This document shows, piece after piece, positions 1 to 8,230 of a stretch of DNA of 64,000 bases (the stretch's first letter is position 1; each line of letters opens with the position of its first letter). The translations under genes and the position numbers were made by a program. Under the pieces are notes generated by a model. The model was not told the origin of the DNA and made no database searches. It saw only the letters and a list, made by a program, of their open reading frames with translations. This DNA comes from Flexifilum sp963727545. GTDB lineage: Bacteria; Chloroflexota; Anaerolineae; Aggregatilineales; Phototrophicaceae. The stretch is from contig CAVSGS010000005.1 of NCBI GenBank assembly GCA_963727545.1, positions 372,001-436,000 of the forward strand, in the 5' to 3' direction.

Positions 1-523
1 AACCACCAAACCCGCCGATGCCGCGTCCGATCGGGGCAACCGTGACCGTATAAGCGAGATCGATGTCAATCGGGCAGCCGGGCAAGACCGGCGTGGCAAG
101 GTCGAGCGTCAGCCGCCGCCCCGCCAACTCGTAGCCGAGCAAGTCATGATCGGTCGCCACGGTGTTGAGTGTGAAAACTCCGGCATAACGGTTCGGCTCG
201 ACGTCGAACACGACCTGTTCGTAGGGATCGCTGCTGCGGTTGATGGTATGGATGTGCTGCAAAACCGTCGCGCTGTGGTGATCGTAGTTGATGGTCGCGT
301 TGACGGTGTGCCGGGTCGTCGGCAGTCCGGCGGTCGCCTGACACACGTCCGCCGTCGGCGTAGCGACCGGCTCCGGGCTGGCGACGGCGTGCAGCGGTCG
401 CGCTACCGTCGGCACTAACGTAGTGACGATCCGCAGAGTTGTCGCCGTCGGTGGCAGGGCATCCGTCGTATAACAGGCTGCCAAAATCAAGCCAAAACAG
501 AACCAGATCAAACGCCGCACCAT
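1..523 (-). CDS. Lipoprotein with M1-peptidase-like N-terminal domain (partial)
   Basis: The gene runs off the left edge of the window, so only about 174 N-terminal residues are visible. I chose the ATG whose first base is 523. It opens a signal peptide, MVRRLIWFCFGLILAAC, ending in a lipobox with the lipidated Cys at residue 17. A Pro/Thr-rich linker follows (PEPVATPTAD). Next comes a beta-rich stretch with HTVNATINYDHHSATVLQHI and VVFDVEPNRYAGVFTL. This resembles the N-terminal beta domain of M1-family aminopeptidases, but no HExxH zinc motif falls inside the window. The protein is probably anchored on the outer face of the membrane. It is transcribed divergently from the UbiA gene. The lipoprotein call is firm; the M1 assignment is tentative. 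Confidence 0.6.
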   Translation of the reverse strand, partial: MVRRLIWFCFGLILAACYTTDALPPTATTLRIVTTLVPTVARPLHAVASPEPVATPTADVCQATAGLPTTRHTVNATINYDHHSATVLQHIHTINRSSDPYEQVVFDVEPNRYAGVFTLNTVATDHDLLGYELAGRRLTLDLATPVLPGCPIDIDLAYTVTVAPIGRGIGGFGG

Positions 524-560
524 CGACCGCCCTTACAACCAATCCACGAAAACCTGCGTA

Positions 561-588
561 GTTATAGCATGGATGCGACGGTAATCAA
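561..588 (-). promoter_or_regulatory. Candidate sigma70 promoter for the minus-strand lipoprotein
   Basis: On the minus strand TTGATT (583-588) is followed after 16 bases by TATAAC (561-566), about 38 bases upstream of the ATG at 523. Both boxes are close to the sigma70 consensus. This is a pattern match only. Confidence 0.35.
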
Positions 589-682
589 CAGACCGTAACG
601 CAAATCGATAACGTGTGTTATGCTTGATCAGGTTATTCACGAAGCACTCATTTTTCAGGTCTCATTTTCAGGAGGAACGTCC

Positions 683-1585
683 TTGACAACGGATCAGATA
701 CGCGGACTTATCCAGCTTACCCGCTGGAAGGAATACGTTCCCTTCGTCGTTCCATTAACGATTATCGGCGCGCTGCTCGCCGCTCGCCCGCATGGGGTTT
801 GGCTCGATTGGCGGCTGATCGCCGTGACATTCGCCAACATCCTCGCCGTGGCTTATGCCTTTATGATCAACGACATTGAAGACGCGCCCGACGATGCGCG
901 TGATCCTGCCCGTGCCGCCCGCAACCCGATCACCAGCGGGCGCATTCCGGCGAGTATCGGTTACACCGCTTGCCGGATCGTCGCCGCCATGACGCTGATG
1001 CTCTACGCTTTCGGCGGCTTCTGGGTACTGCTGATCGGCGTCGGGACGCTGCTGCTCTCGCACCTCTATTCGTGGCGTCCGGTTCGTCTCAAGGCGTGGC
1101 CCATCACCGACATCCTCTCCCACTCGCTGATGCTCAGCGGCTTGCTGCTGCTGGCTGGTTATTTTATCTATCACAACGCCCCCGGCATCGTCTGGTTCGT
1201 CGCCGCCGCCGCGACCCTCGTCTCGGTCTACGGGCAGTTGTACAACCAACTGCGCGACTACGACATGGACAAAGCCGCCGGACTCTACAACACGGCGATC
1301 ATCCTCGGCGCTGCCAATACCCGGCGCGTGATGTACTTGACCATCGCCCTTGCTCTCACCTGCTTGCTGGCAGCCATCGTACAGGGTGTTTTCCCGCTCT
1401 GGCTGGGTGTCGTCGTCGTCCTCAGCATCCCGGTGAGTATGCTCTTTCGTCCTCGCACCGATATGCGCGGCACGGTGACGGTCGATCCGAGCGGCGGATT
1501 GCAAATTCAAGCTTTGATTTCGCTCAACTTGATCATCGCCGTGTGGCTGATCGAAGTCGTCGTGACACAGGTGCTGATCCACTAA
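683..1585 (+). CDS. UbiA-family prenyltransferase
   Basis: Integral membrane prenyltransferase of the UbiA superfamily, 300 residues, rich in hydrophobic helices. Both Asp-rich motifs that bind Mg-prenyl diphosphate are visible: NDIEDAPDDARDP in the first half and RDYDMDKAAG in the second. I start it at TTG 683 because GGAGG at 671-675 lies seven bases upstream. The upstream in-frame ATG at 620 has no good ribosome site and would add a stretch that does not look like the family. The acceptor cannot be read from sequence; quinone, heme, chlorophyll-type and polyprenyl-lipid substrates are all possible. The next gene begins one base after the stop, so the two are probably co-transcribed. Confidence 0.85.
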   Translation: MTTDQIRGLIQLTRWKEYVPFVVPLTIIGALLAARPHGVWLDWRLIAVTFANILAVAYAFMINDIEDAPDDARDPARAARNPITSGRIPASIGYTACRIVAAMTLMLYAFGGFWVLLIGVGTLLLSHLYSWRPVRLKAWPITDILSHSLMLSGLLLLAGYFIYHNAPGIVWFVAAAATLVSVYGQLYNQLRDYDMDKAAGLYNTAIILGAANTRRVMYLTIALALTCLLAAIVQGVFPLWLGVVVVLSIPVSMLFRPRTDMRGTVTVDPSGGLQIQALISLNLIIAVWLIEVVVTQVLIH

Positions 1586-1586
1586 T

Positions 1587-1982
1587 ATGACGCTCAACGA
1601 TCTGCATAACATCCTCTTCAACGCTCACATTCTGTATTCGTTCGCGTTAGGGGTTTGGAGTTCCTACATGGCGTCCCGCAACGAGCCGATCTCCGGCAAC
1701 TTCTGGGGCGCGGTGGCAACAATCACGATTTTGGCAGGCATCGTGCTGCTGCTCGGCATCATCATGACGCTCGAAGGGCTGCGCCCGGAGCGGATCGTCA
1801 CCTACTACCTGTATATGAGCTGGTTAGTCATCATCGTGCCGGGGCTGTTCACGCTGCTGCGCGGGCGCGACGACCGCAACGCCGCCATCGCCTTCGCGAT
1901 TCTCTGCTTCTTCAATGCCGCGACGTCGGTCAGTATGCTCCAGCGGCATATTGTCGGACCGTGGCTGCTGCCGAATGGCTAG
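1587..1982 (+). CDS. Small four-helix membrane protein
   Basis: 131 residues with about four predicted transmembrane helices, including ATITILAGIVLLLGIIM and LYMSWLVIIVPGLFTLL. I do not recognise the family. It starts one base after the UbiA gene and its end overlaps the start of the following lipoprotein gene by eight bases. The three genes therefore look like one transcription unit, and the protein may support the prenyltransferase or the lipoprotein at the membrane. There is no signal peptide or catalytic motif. Confidence 0.7.
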   Translation: MTLNDLHNILFNAHILYSFALGVWSSYMASRNEPISGNFWGAVATITILAGIVLLLGIIMTLEGLRPERIVTYYLYMSWLVIIVPGLFTLLRGRDDRNAAIAFAILCFFNAATSVSMLQRHIVGPWLLPNG

Positions 1983-2775
1983 CCGTTTTTTAGCACTCGT
2001 AGCGGGGCTGCTGCTGACGGTTTGCGCCTGCGAGCCGGAAGCCACCCCGCTGCCGGTCAACCTCGACCTCGAAGCGACGGCGGCGCCCCAAGTAACAACC
2101 GAAGCGACCCCCGCAACCGTGCGTTATGCCCTTGCCCCGAACCTCGTTGATTACTTCCCGGATGCGGTCAAAGCAGAACTGAACGATCACACCGAGTTCA
2201 TCGCGCTTGATGCGCCGCCGAATCCCGCCGATCTCGGCACGCGCTACGACATCGTCGTCAGCTTTGGCGAACTGCCGAACGGAGAAAAGGTCGCTGGCAG
2301 TCTCAACCTTGAGCTTGCCCTGCATCCCTCGCTGGGACCAACCAGCGATGCCAATGTCTATGGCGTGATCCAAGCGGCGACCGCGCCGCAGAATATCATC
2401 GCCATGCTGAATATCGCGGGCGCTCAAGCCAGTGAGCAGCCTCAGCCCTCTCGCCTTGCCCTACGTGAAGCGCTGGCAAATGCGGGCTATCCCGATGGGC
2501 TGGACATTACTTTTGCCGCATCTCGCTACGCGCCGGGACAGCAGGAAGTCGTCCAACTGCTAGAACAGGTTGGTATCCATCCCCGCTTGATCGACCTGAA
2601 CGGCGCATCGGCGAACGACACGCATCTCGTGCTGGATACTCAATATGATCGCGGCGAACCTTTCCTCGATTACGGTGTGATAGGCAGATACAGCATCCCC
2701 ATCCGCTATGCCGCCGTGCCCAATCTGACCGTCACGTTGGATCAAGGCGGATTCCCATTGGCGGACTGGCAGTAA
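1975..2775 (+). CDS. Lipoprotein resembling a substrate-binding-protein lobe
   Basis: 266 residues from ATG 1975, which overlaps the previous stop. The N-terminus MASRFLALVAGLLLTVCAC is a lipoprotein-like signal, followed by a Thr/Pro/Ala linker. The stretch REALANAGYPDGLDITF and the following VVQLLEQVGIHPRLIDLN resemble a segment of SBP_bac_5 peptide-binding proteins, in which a ligand-binding lobe carries AGYPDG. At 266 residues it is much shorter than those proteins (about 500), so it may be one lobe or a diverged relative. An in-frame upstream ATG at 1915 would remove the signal peptide from the N-terminus and is rejected. Confidence 0.65.
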   Translation: MASRFLALVAGLLLTVCACEPEATPLPVNLDLEATAAPQVTTEATPATVRYALAPNLVDYFPDAVKAELNDHTEFIALDAPPNPADLGTRYDIVVSFGELPNGEKVAGSLNLELALHPSLGPTSDANVYGVIQAATAPQNIIAMLNIAGAQASEQPQPSRLALREALANAGYPDGLDITFAASRYAPGQQEVVQLLEQVGIHPRLIDLNGASANDTHLVLDTQYDRGEPFLDYGVIGRYSIPIRYAAVPNLTVTLDQGGFPLADWQ

Positions 2776-2808
2776 AACCGCTCAGCGTTCTTGGCGTCTT
2801 GGCGGTTT
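2775..2808. repeat. Dispersed repeat, CTTGGCGTCTTGGCGG family
   Basis: AAACCGC (2775-2781) and GCGGTTT (2802-2808) form an inverted repeat around TTCTTGGCGTCTTG. The same core occurs at 26751-26788, 57641-57790 and 60337-60414. The copy lies between the lipoprotein stop and the tRNA nucleotidyltransferase start. Confidence 0.6.
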
Positions 2809-2821
2809 AAGGCATTACAAT

Positions 2822-2846
2822 AGACCCGTCTGGAAAGACGAGGTCT
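2822..2846 (+). promoter_or_regulatory. Leader hairpin with GGAA tetraloop covering the ribosome site
   Basis: AGACCCGTCT (2822-2831) pairs with AGACG and GGTCT (2836-2840, 2842-2846), leaving one bulged A and a GGAA loop of GNRA type. The 3' strand contains the GAGG Shine-Dalgarno element, and the ATG at 2848 follows directly. The structure would hide the ribosome site. A TACAAT box at 2816-2821 could instead start transcription inside this hairpin, in which case it would not form. Confidence 0.4.
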
Positions 2847-2847
2847 T

Positions 2848-5470
2848 ATGCACATCATCCTGTGTCACGAAAATGCGGATTTCGACGCGCTGGCGGCGCT
2901 GCTGGCAGCCCATAAGCTCGATCCCGCCGCGATCCCGGTGCTGCCCAATCGCCTCAACAGCAACGTCGAGGCATTCTTCACCCTCTACCGATCCGCCCTG
3001 CCCTTCGTCGCTCATAATGAGTATCGATCCGAGCAGATCGAACAGATCACGCTGGTCGATACCCAGCGTCTCCCGCAGGTAAGAGGCATCAAGTCGGAAA
3101 CGCCAACCCACATCATCGATCATCACCCGCTGGATCGCGATCTCGCGGCGAACGAGACCTTCAGCGGCGAGCGGCTCGGCGCGACGACGACCCTGCTGGT
3201 CGAGCAGTTGCAGACGCAAGCTATCGCCTTGACCGCGCTCGAAGCGACGCTGTTGGCGCTCGGCATCTACGAGGACACCGGATCGCTAACCTACGGCGAG
3301 ACGACCGCACGCGATCTTCAGGCGGCGGCGTGGCTGATCGAGCAGGGGGCGGCGCTGGACGACGTGCGCCGCTGGCTCGAACCACCGCTCAACGAGGCGC
3401 AGCAAGCACTGCTCGAACGGCTGGTTACGGACGCCGAGACGCGCAGCATTCAGGGCTACACCGTGACCGTCGCCGCCGCCAAACTTGATACCTATCTCAA
3501 CGAGATCAGCGCCGTCGCGCACCGCCTGCGCGACACGCTCGATCCGCAAGGCTTATTTCTGATCGTGCAGATGCCGGGAGCGCTCCATCTGGTCTGCCGC
3601 GCCACCGACGACGCCATCGACGCCGGAGCGATTGCGCGATCCTTCGGCGGCGGCGGGCATGCCCGCGCAGCGGCAGCGACTTTGCACGATACGACGTTGG
3701 CTGAAGCCGTCGCCGCGATCTGGCAGCAGTTGAACCAGTCGATTCAGCCCGCCGTGCGCGTCGCCGATCTGATGTCGCACAGCGCGCAAACGCTCGACGC
3801 CGACGTGAAACTGGGGACGGTCGTCCGCAAGCTGCGCCGTATCGGTCACGAGGGCTTCCCGGTCGTCGCCAACGGGCAAATTGTCGGCTTGCTGACGCGC
3901 CGCGACGCCGACCGCGCCGTCGAACACGGCTTGGGCGATCTGACCATCCGCGAGGTCATGTCGGCGGGCGCGATCACGCTCAGCCCGGACGATCCGGTCG
4001 CGCTGCTCGAACAGCGGATGGTCGCCAGCGGGTGGGGGCAAATCCCGGTGGTGGGCGACGACGGCGCGCTGCTCGGCATCGTCACCCGCACCGACTTGAT
4101 CCAGTATTGGGCACAAACGCATCCGGCAGCCCAGCCGATCCCCGCCGAAACGGTCGCTGCCGACCAGATCGCGGCGGTGCTCGGCAGCAGCGCCGCCAAG
4201 CTGATCGACGTGGTTGCCCGGCAAGCGCGGGAACAGAGTGTGACGCTTTACATGGTCGGCGGCGGCGTCCGTGATCTGCTGCTGAACCGGGCGAATTACG
4301 ACATCGACTTCGTGGTCGAAGCCGATGCCATCCGCTTCGCCGAGAGCCTGCAAGCGCGCTACGGTGGCACCGTCCACAGTTATCGCCCCTTTGGTACGGC
4401 GAAATGGCTGTTGAGCGACATCACCCTCGACGGCAGCGGCACGATCTCCGCTGACGGATCTGCCCGATTACGTCGACTTTGCGACCGCGCGCAACGAGTT
4501 TTACGAACACCCGACCGCGCTGCCGACGGTCTACAGCAGTTCGATCAAGCCCGACTTAGGGCGGCGCGACTTCACCATCAATACGCTTGCCGTCCAGTTG
4601 AGTCCAGCGGGCGGGCGCGTGATCGACTACTACGGCGGCTTAGCCGATTTGCGCGCCGGGCTGATCCGCGTGCTGCACAGCCTCAGCTTCGTCGACGACC
4701 CGACCCGCATCTTGCGCGCCGTGCGTTTCGAGCGGCGGCTCGGCTTCACGATCGAGCCGCGCACCGCCGAACTGATCGAAACTGCCCTGCCGATGCTCCG
4801 GCGCATCACCGGCAACCGCGTCCACAACGAACTCACGCTGCTGCTGCGCGAACCCGATCCGGTCGGCAGCTTCACGCTGCTCCAGCAGCGCGGCATCCTC
4901 GCAGCGATCCACCCGGCATTTACCATCCCGGAGGTGGACGAACTGCGACGACGGTTTACCGGCGCTCAAGTCCCGCTCGATTGGGTCAAGTCGACCCCCG
5001 ATCCGACCGATCTGGACTGGTGTTTGCTGCTGGCGAACGTTCCGCCGGACGACCTGATCGCGCTGCTCGATCATCTGATCTTCAGCCGACCGCTCACCGG
5101 CGCGATCCTCGACACCGCCCGGCTGACGCAGAATCTCAACGGCTTGGGCGAGCCGGAAACCAAGCCCAGCCAAGTCGTCGCCCGCCTGAACGGGATCGAC
5201 GATCTGGCGCTCTTGGCAGCGTGGATCATCACGGACGGCTTGCCACGTCAACGGATTTGGCAGTATGCTAACGAGTGGCGCGCGGTACGCCCGATCACCA
5301 ACGGTCACGACCTGCGCGCGCGGGGGCTGAAATCCGGACCCTGTTATGCAGCGATCCTCTCACGGCTGCGTGATGCGCGGCTAGACGGCGACATCACGAC
5401 CGACGCCGCTGAGAACCGGCTACTGCAAACACTGGTGGACGAGGGCATCTGTAATGACGGCACTGAATAA
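2848..5470 (+). CDS. DHH-CBS-tRNA nucleotidyltransferase fusion, reading frame interrupted
   Basis: Restored product about 873 residues. It begins with a DHH phosphoesterase domain (HENADFDALAALLAAHK, then IIDHHPLD near residue 88, then the DHHA1 glycine patch GGGGHARA near 268). Two CBS domains follow (about 305-425). The last part is a class II nucleotidyltransferase domain with MVGGGVRDLLL near 468 and DIDFVVEAD near 485, followed by the RNA-binding part (DFTINTLAVQLSPA, DPTRILRAVRFERR). Relatives with this layout add CCA or A to tRNA 3' ends. The reading frame changes at about 4450-4462: up to there the codons start at 2848, and from CTG 4451 to the TAA ending at 5470 they continue in the next frame. 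The total length is 3n+1, so one base is extra. The 3' end overlaps the GNAT gene by 17 bases. Confidence 0.85.
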
Positions 5471-5990
5471 ATCGCTGCTCACGGTCGAATTACCGGTCGA
5501 ACTGCGGTTAGCAACTTATGACGACTTGCCCAAACTGGAATGGTACGGGCAGTACACCCACTTTCGCGTTCTGTTTCGGCGTACCTATCAAGAGCAGCTT
5601 CAGCAGCGCCGCCTGATGCTGGTCGCCGACTGCAACGACTTTCCCATCGGGCACATTTTCATCCAACTGAGCGGCGGCGAGCAGCACATGGTGGACGGAC
5701 ATCGCCGCGCCTATCTCTACTCGCTGCGGGTGATGGATATGTTTCAGGGACGCGGAATCGGCACGCATCTGCTCGACGAAGCCGAGCAGATCGCCCGCGA
5801 ACACGACTTTCGCTGGACGACCATCGCGGCGGCGAAAGATAATCCCCGCGCCCGCCGGCTCTATGAGCGCATCGGCTATCACGTCTTCAGCGAAGATGAG
5901 GGCAATTGGAGCTACACGGATCACAAAAATCGCATCCGTTACGTTCACGAACCCTGCTGGGTCTTGGAAAAACGCCTCGACCTGCGGTAG
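5454..5990 (+). CDS. GNAT-family N-acetyltransferase
   Basis: 178 residues with a GNAT fold. The acetyl-CoA loop region reads RGIGTHLLDEAEQIA, followed by DNPRARRLYERIGYHV, the usual motif A/B arrangement. The N-terminal part (TYDDLPKLEWYGQYTHFR) fits the substrate side. The acceptor substrate is unknown. Its ATG overlaps the last 17 bases of the tRNA nucleotidyltransferase gene, so translation may be coupled. Confidence 0.85.
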   Translation: MTALNKSLLTVELPVELRLATYDDLPKLEWYGQYTHFRVLFRRTYQEQLQQRRLMLVADCNDFPIGHIFIQLSGGEQHMVDGHRRAYLYSLRVMDMFQGRGIGTHLLDEAEQIAREHDFRWTTIAAAKDNPRARRLYERIGYHVFSEDEGNWSYTDHKNRIRYVHEPCWVLEKRLDLR

Positions 5991-5993
5991 AAT
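5964..5993 (+). promoter_or_regulatory. Candidate promoter for the cupin gene
   Basis: TTGGAA (5964-5969), an 18-base spacer and TAGAAT (5988-5993) lie over the end of the GNAT gene. Transcription would start near 6000 and place the 6012-6037 hairpin in the leader. Confidence 0.4.
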
Positions 5994-6011
5994 GCCAAGG
6001 TTAGGACGATG

Positions 6012-6037
6012 TTACAAATCTTTTGGAGGATTTGTAA
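6012..6037 (+). promoter_or_regulatory. AT-rich leader hairpin presenting the Shine-Dalgarno sequence
   Basis: TTACAAATC (6012-6020) and GATTTGTAA (6029-6037) form a perfect nine-base-pair stem. The loop is TTTTGGAG, and GGAGG spans 6025-6029. The cupin ATG is at 6040. The ribosome site is therefore partly in the loop and partly in a weak, A/T-rich stem. This could act as a temperature- or protein-responsive switch, or the palindrome could be a DNA operator. Confidence 0.5.
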
Positions 6038-6039
6038 GT

Positions 6040-6384
6040 ATGGCAATTGAGCAAAGCGCAGCCGTGCGCGTCATCCGCTGGAGCGGCGGACAACATCCCA
6101 CTCTCTCGAATATCACCCGTCAAATGCAAAAGGAAGGACTCCGCCCGTACGTTTGGGACAACGCGCCCAATCATCGCTATGCGGTGCGCAGTCACGGGTA
6201 TCACAAGGTGATGTACATCGTCGAGGGCATTCTGGAGATCACGCTGCCCGACAGCAACCAGCGCGTCAAACTGCGCGCCGGTGACCGAGTCGAGATTCCG
6301 GCAGGTGTGCGGCACGGAGCGATTATCGGCAGCAGCGGCGCGAAGTGTGTCGAAGCCGCTGGGGCGCGACCAACTCAAGCGTAA
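6040..6384 (+). CDS. Small cupin-domain protein
   Basis: 114 residues, a single cupin_2 beta barrel. Visible cupin motif elements are GYHKVMYIVEGILEITLP (motif 1 region, His in GYH, Glu in VEG) and GDRVEIPAGVRHGAII (motif 2 with PAGVRH). Such small cupins bind a metal and a small ligand or act as isomerases or dioxygenases; the specific role is unknown. The ATG at 6040 has GGAGG at 6025-6029 and is preferred over an upstream in-frame start at 5863 inside the GNAT gene. The gene has its own promoter candidate and a strong terminator, so it is probably monocistronic. Confidence 0.85.
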   Translation: MAIEQSAAVRVIRWSGGQHPTLSNITRQMQKEGLRPYVWDNAPNHRYAVRSHGYHKVMYIVEGILEITLPDSNQRVKLRAGDRVEIPAGVRHGAIIGSSGAKCVEAAGARPTQA

Positions 6385-6402
6385 GCTAAAACAGGTAACT
6401 TG

Positions 6403-6430
6403 ACCGGGGGTGCGATCCCCCGGTTTTTGT
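6403..6430 (+). terminator. Rho-independent terminator of the cupin gene
   Basis: CCGGGGG (6404-6410), loop TGCGAT and CCCCCGG (6417-6423) are followed by TTTTTGTT. Stem and T-run are both present 20 bases after the cupin stop. Confidence 0.85.
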
Positions 6431-6478
6431 TGCCCACATCGCAGCGACTACCTCACCGCAGCACCCACCCGTATCTCG

Positions 6479-6486
6479 TGTATAAT
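6479..6486 (+). promoter_or_regulatory. Candidate -10 element for the redox gene block
   Basis: A perfect TATAAT (6481-6486) lies 34 bases upstream of the TTG start at 6520. No convincing -35 box is visible 16-18 bases upstream. Confidence 0.35.
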
Positions 6487-6519
6487 CGAGCTTTCGTCTA
6501 CTCAGCGGAATAACACGCT

Positions 6520-7299
6520 TTGCTCTTTCAGCAGCAAATTCGATCCATTCCCAACGTCAACGTGAATTTCTGGTCGTTCTCGATCGGTGGTCTAGTCCGC
6601 CGCCCGCTGATCCTGTCCTATGCCGACGTTGTGGCGCTGCCTGCGCAAACCCTGCGCGCAGCCATCACCTGCGCCGCCCGAAACAGCGATCAGCCGCTGA
6701 TCGGCGAAGCGGTCTGGCGCGGCGTTCCCCTGACCGCCCTGCTCGACGAACTTGACATCCAGCCCAACGCCCATTATGCGCACATCGCCGCCGCCGACGG
6801 CTACACGACGGTGCTGCCACTCGACGCGCTGGCGCAAACGCTGCTCGTCACGGCGATGGACGACGCCCCGCTGCCGCTCGAACATGGCTACCCTGCCCGC
6901 TTGATCGCCCCCGGCTTGCACGGCTACAAGATGCCCAAGTGGATCGAGCGGATCGAACTCAAGGAATCCGCCGACGGTGGCTTCTGGGAGGCGCAGGGCG
7001 GATCGCTCGACGGCACAGCGGGAGTCGCCGCTGCCATCACCGGGCAGGAGCCGACCGCTGACGACGCGGTCGTCTTCAGCGGCGTCGCCTATGCGAGCGA
7101 GAAAGCGCCGACCGCCGTAGCGATCAGCATTGATGGCGGCGACTGGATGCCCGTCACCGTCGAACCAGCGGATCGGCACGCGCTGACCCACTGGCGCGTC
7201 GATTGGACGCCGCCCGGAACCGGCGATTTTCAGGTCGCCGTCCGCGCCAGCGACGGACGCACCGATGCTCAGCACAGCCTCATCGTCAGGATCCGCTAA
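6520..7299 (+). CDS. Molybdopterin-dependent oxidoreductase, sulfite-oxidase family
   Basis: 259 residues. The first 150 or so match the oxidoreductase molybdopterin-binding domain. They include LSYADVVALPAQTLRAAITC, in which the Cys of TCAARNSD is in the place of the Mo-binding Cys, and WRGVPLTALLDELD, GYPARLIAPGLHGYKMPKWI. The C-terminal 100 residues form an Ig-like domain (SIDGGDWMPVTVEP) like the Mo-co dimerisation domain. The start is TTG 6520; no signal peptide is visible, so it may be cytosolic or follow another export route. It heads a run of five same-strand genes for envelope redox functions. The natural substrate is unknown. Confidence 0.8.
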   Translation: MLFQQQIRSIPNVNVNFWSFSIGGLVRRPLILSYADVVALPAQTLRAAITCAARNSDQPLIGEAVWRGVPLTALLDELDIQPNAHYAHIAAADGYTTVLPLDALAQTLLVTAMDDAPLPLEHGYPARLIAPGLHGYKMPKWIERIELKESADGGFWEAQGGSLDGTAGVAAAITGQEPTADDAVVFSGVAYASEKAPTAVAISIDGGDWMPVTVEPADRHALTHWRVDWTPPGTGDFQVAVRASDGRTDAQHSLIVRIR

Positions 7300-7302
7300 C
7301 TT

Positions 7303-8166
7303 ATGCTTTCACGACGCCAATTCTTGCAGGCAGCCGGGATTACGCTGGCTGCCGTGCCGCTCACGCAGCTTGAGTTTCCCGTCGCCGCGGCACCGAATTT
7401 CGAGCCGCTCTACGGGCGCGCGCTGGCGACCGCACCGATCTACGCCGCGCCCGATCTTGCCGCGCCGATCACGGTACAGCGCTGGAGCGACAGCATCGCG
7501 CCGATCCTCGCCACCAGTGACGGCTGGTATCGACTGGCAGAAGGCTACACGCCTCGCGAACATTGGCAGCCGTTGATCGTCTCGACGCAGCGCCGCGAAT
7601 CCCACGCTGCGCCGCCCTTCTGGGGACAAGTCAGCAGCGCGCTGGCGGTGGTGCGCGCTTATTGTGCCGCCGACGCGCCGATCGTCGCGCGGATCGGACA
7701 CGGCGGCGTGCTGCGGGTGATCGACTATCTCCCGCCCGGTCAGTCCGACGGCATCGGCTGGTACGGCGTCGCCGACGACGAAAGCAGCGCCCTGCTCGGC
7801 TGGACGCAAACGCCAGCGTGGTCGCCCGCCAGCGGCGACTCAGCAGCACCCACGCTCACCCTGCACATTGACCAAGCAGGACAGCAGCTTGACGTTTATT
7901 CCGGCGATCGTCACCGGCTGACCGCGCCAATCTCGACCGGACGGGATCTTGATCCCGGCAGCTACTCGATCACGGATCGGCGGGTCGGCGCGGCATCTGA
8001 TCCGCACGGCGCGGCTTGGCGGCTCAGCTTTGGAAAGGATTATCAACTCTGCGGCGTCTATTGGCATAATGCGTTTGGCAGCCCACACCCCGGAGCGGCA
8101 GTGCAAATCACGCCAGCTTTGGCGCAATGGCTGTTCCCGCGCGTGACAAACGTAATCGTCGCGTAA
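7303..8166 (+). CDS. Degenerate L,D-transpeptidase (YkuD-like), Tat-exported
   Basis: 287 residues. The N-terminus MLSRRQFLQAAGITLAAVPL carries a twin-arginine motif (SRRQFL). Two SH3-like segments follow (about 35-85 and 110-170). Then comes a YkuD-like domain: LTLHIDQAGQQLDVYSGD and PISTGRDLDPGSYSI. The end, YWHNAFGSPHPGAAVQIT, aligns with the usual YWHNxFG...SHGCVNL, but the catalytic His and Cys are replaced (SHGC becomes PGAA) and the IHG His is Cys (LCG). The fold is probably kept without transpeptidase activity; a role in peptidoglycan binding is possible. It starts three bases after the molybdoenzyme gene. Confidence 0.75.
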   Translation: MLSRRQFLQAAGITLAAVPLTQLEFPVAAAPNFEPLYGRALATAPIYAAPDLAAPITVQRWSDSIAPILATSDGWYRLAEGYTPREHWQPLIVSTQRRESHAAPPFWGQVSSALAVVRAYCAADAPIVARIGHGGVLRVIDYLPPGQSDGIGWYGVADDESSALLGWTQTPAWSPASGDSAAPTLTLHIDQAGQQLDVYSGDRHRLTAPISTGRDLDPGSYSITDRRVGAASDPHGAAWRLSFGKDYQLCGVYWHNAFGSPHPGAAVQITPALAQWLFPRVTNVIVA

Positions 8167-8230
8167 GCAAAAATCGGTATCATTAAAGAGACACCGTTTA
8201 GCGTAAGTTGGTAGTAGGAAAGATCGGCAA

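Noticed and set aside
144..542. Minus-strand ORF of 132 codons near the left edge
   Set aside because: Out of frame with the lipoprotein signal that begins at 523; it has no lipobox and an Arg-rich translation.
755..1621. Long open frame of 288 codons on the minus strand
   Set aside because: It lies antisense to the UbiA gene, has His/Asp/Arg/Gln-rich low-complexity translation and arises from the codon bias of the real gene.
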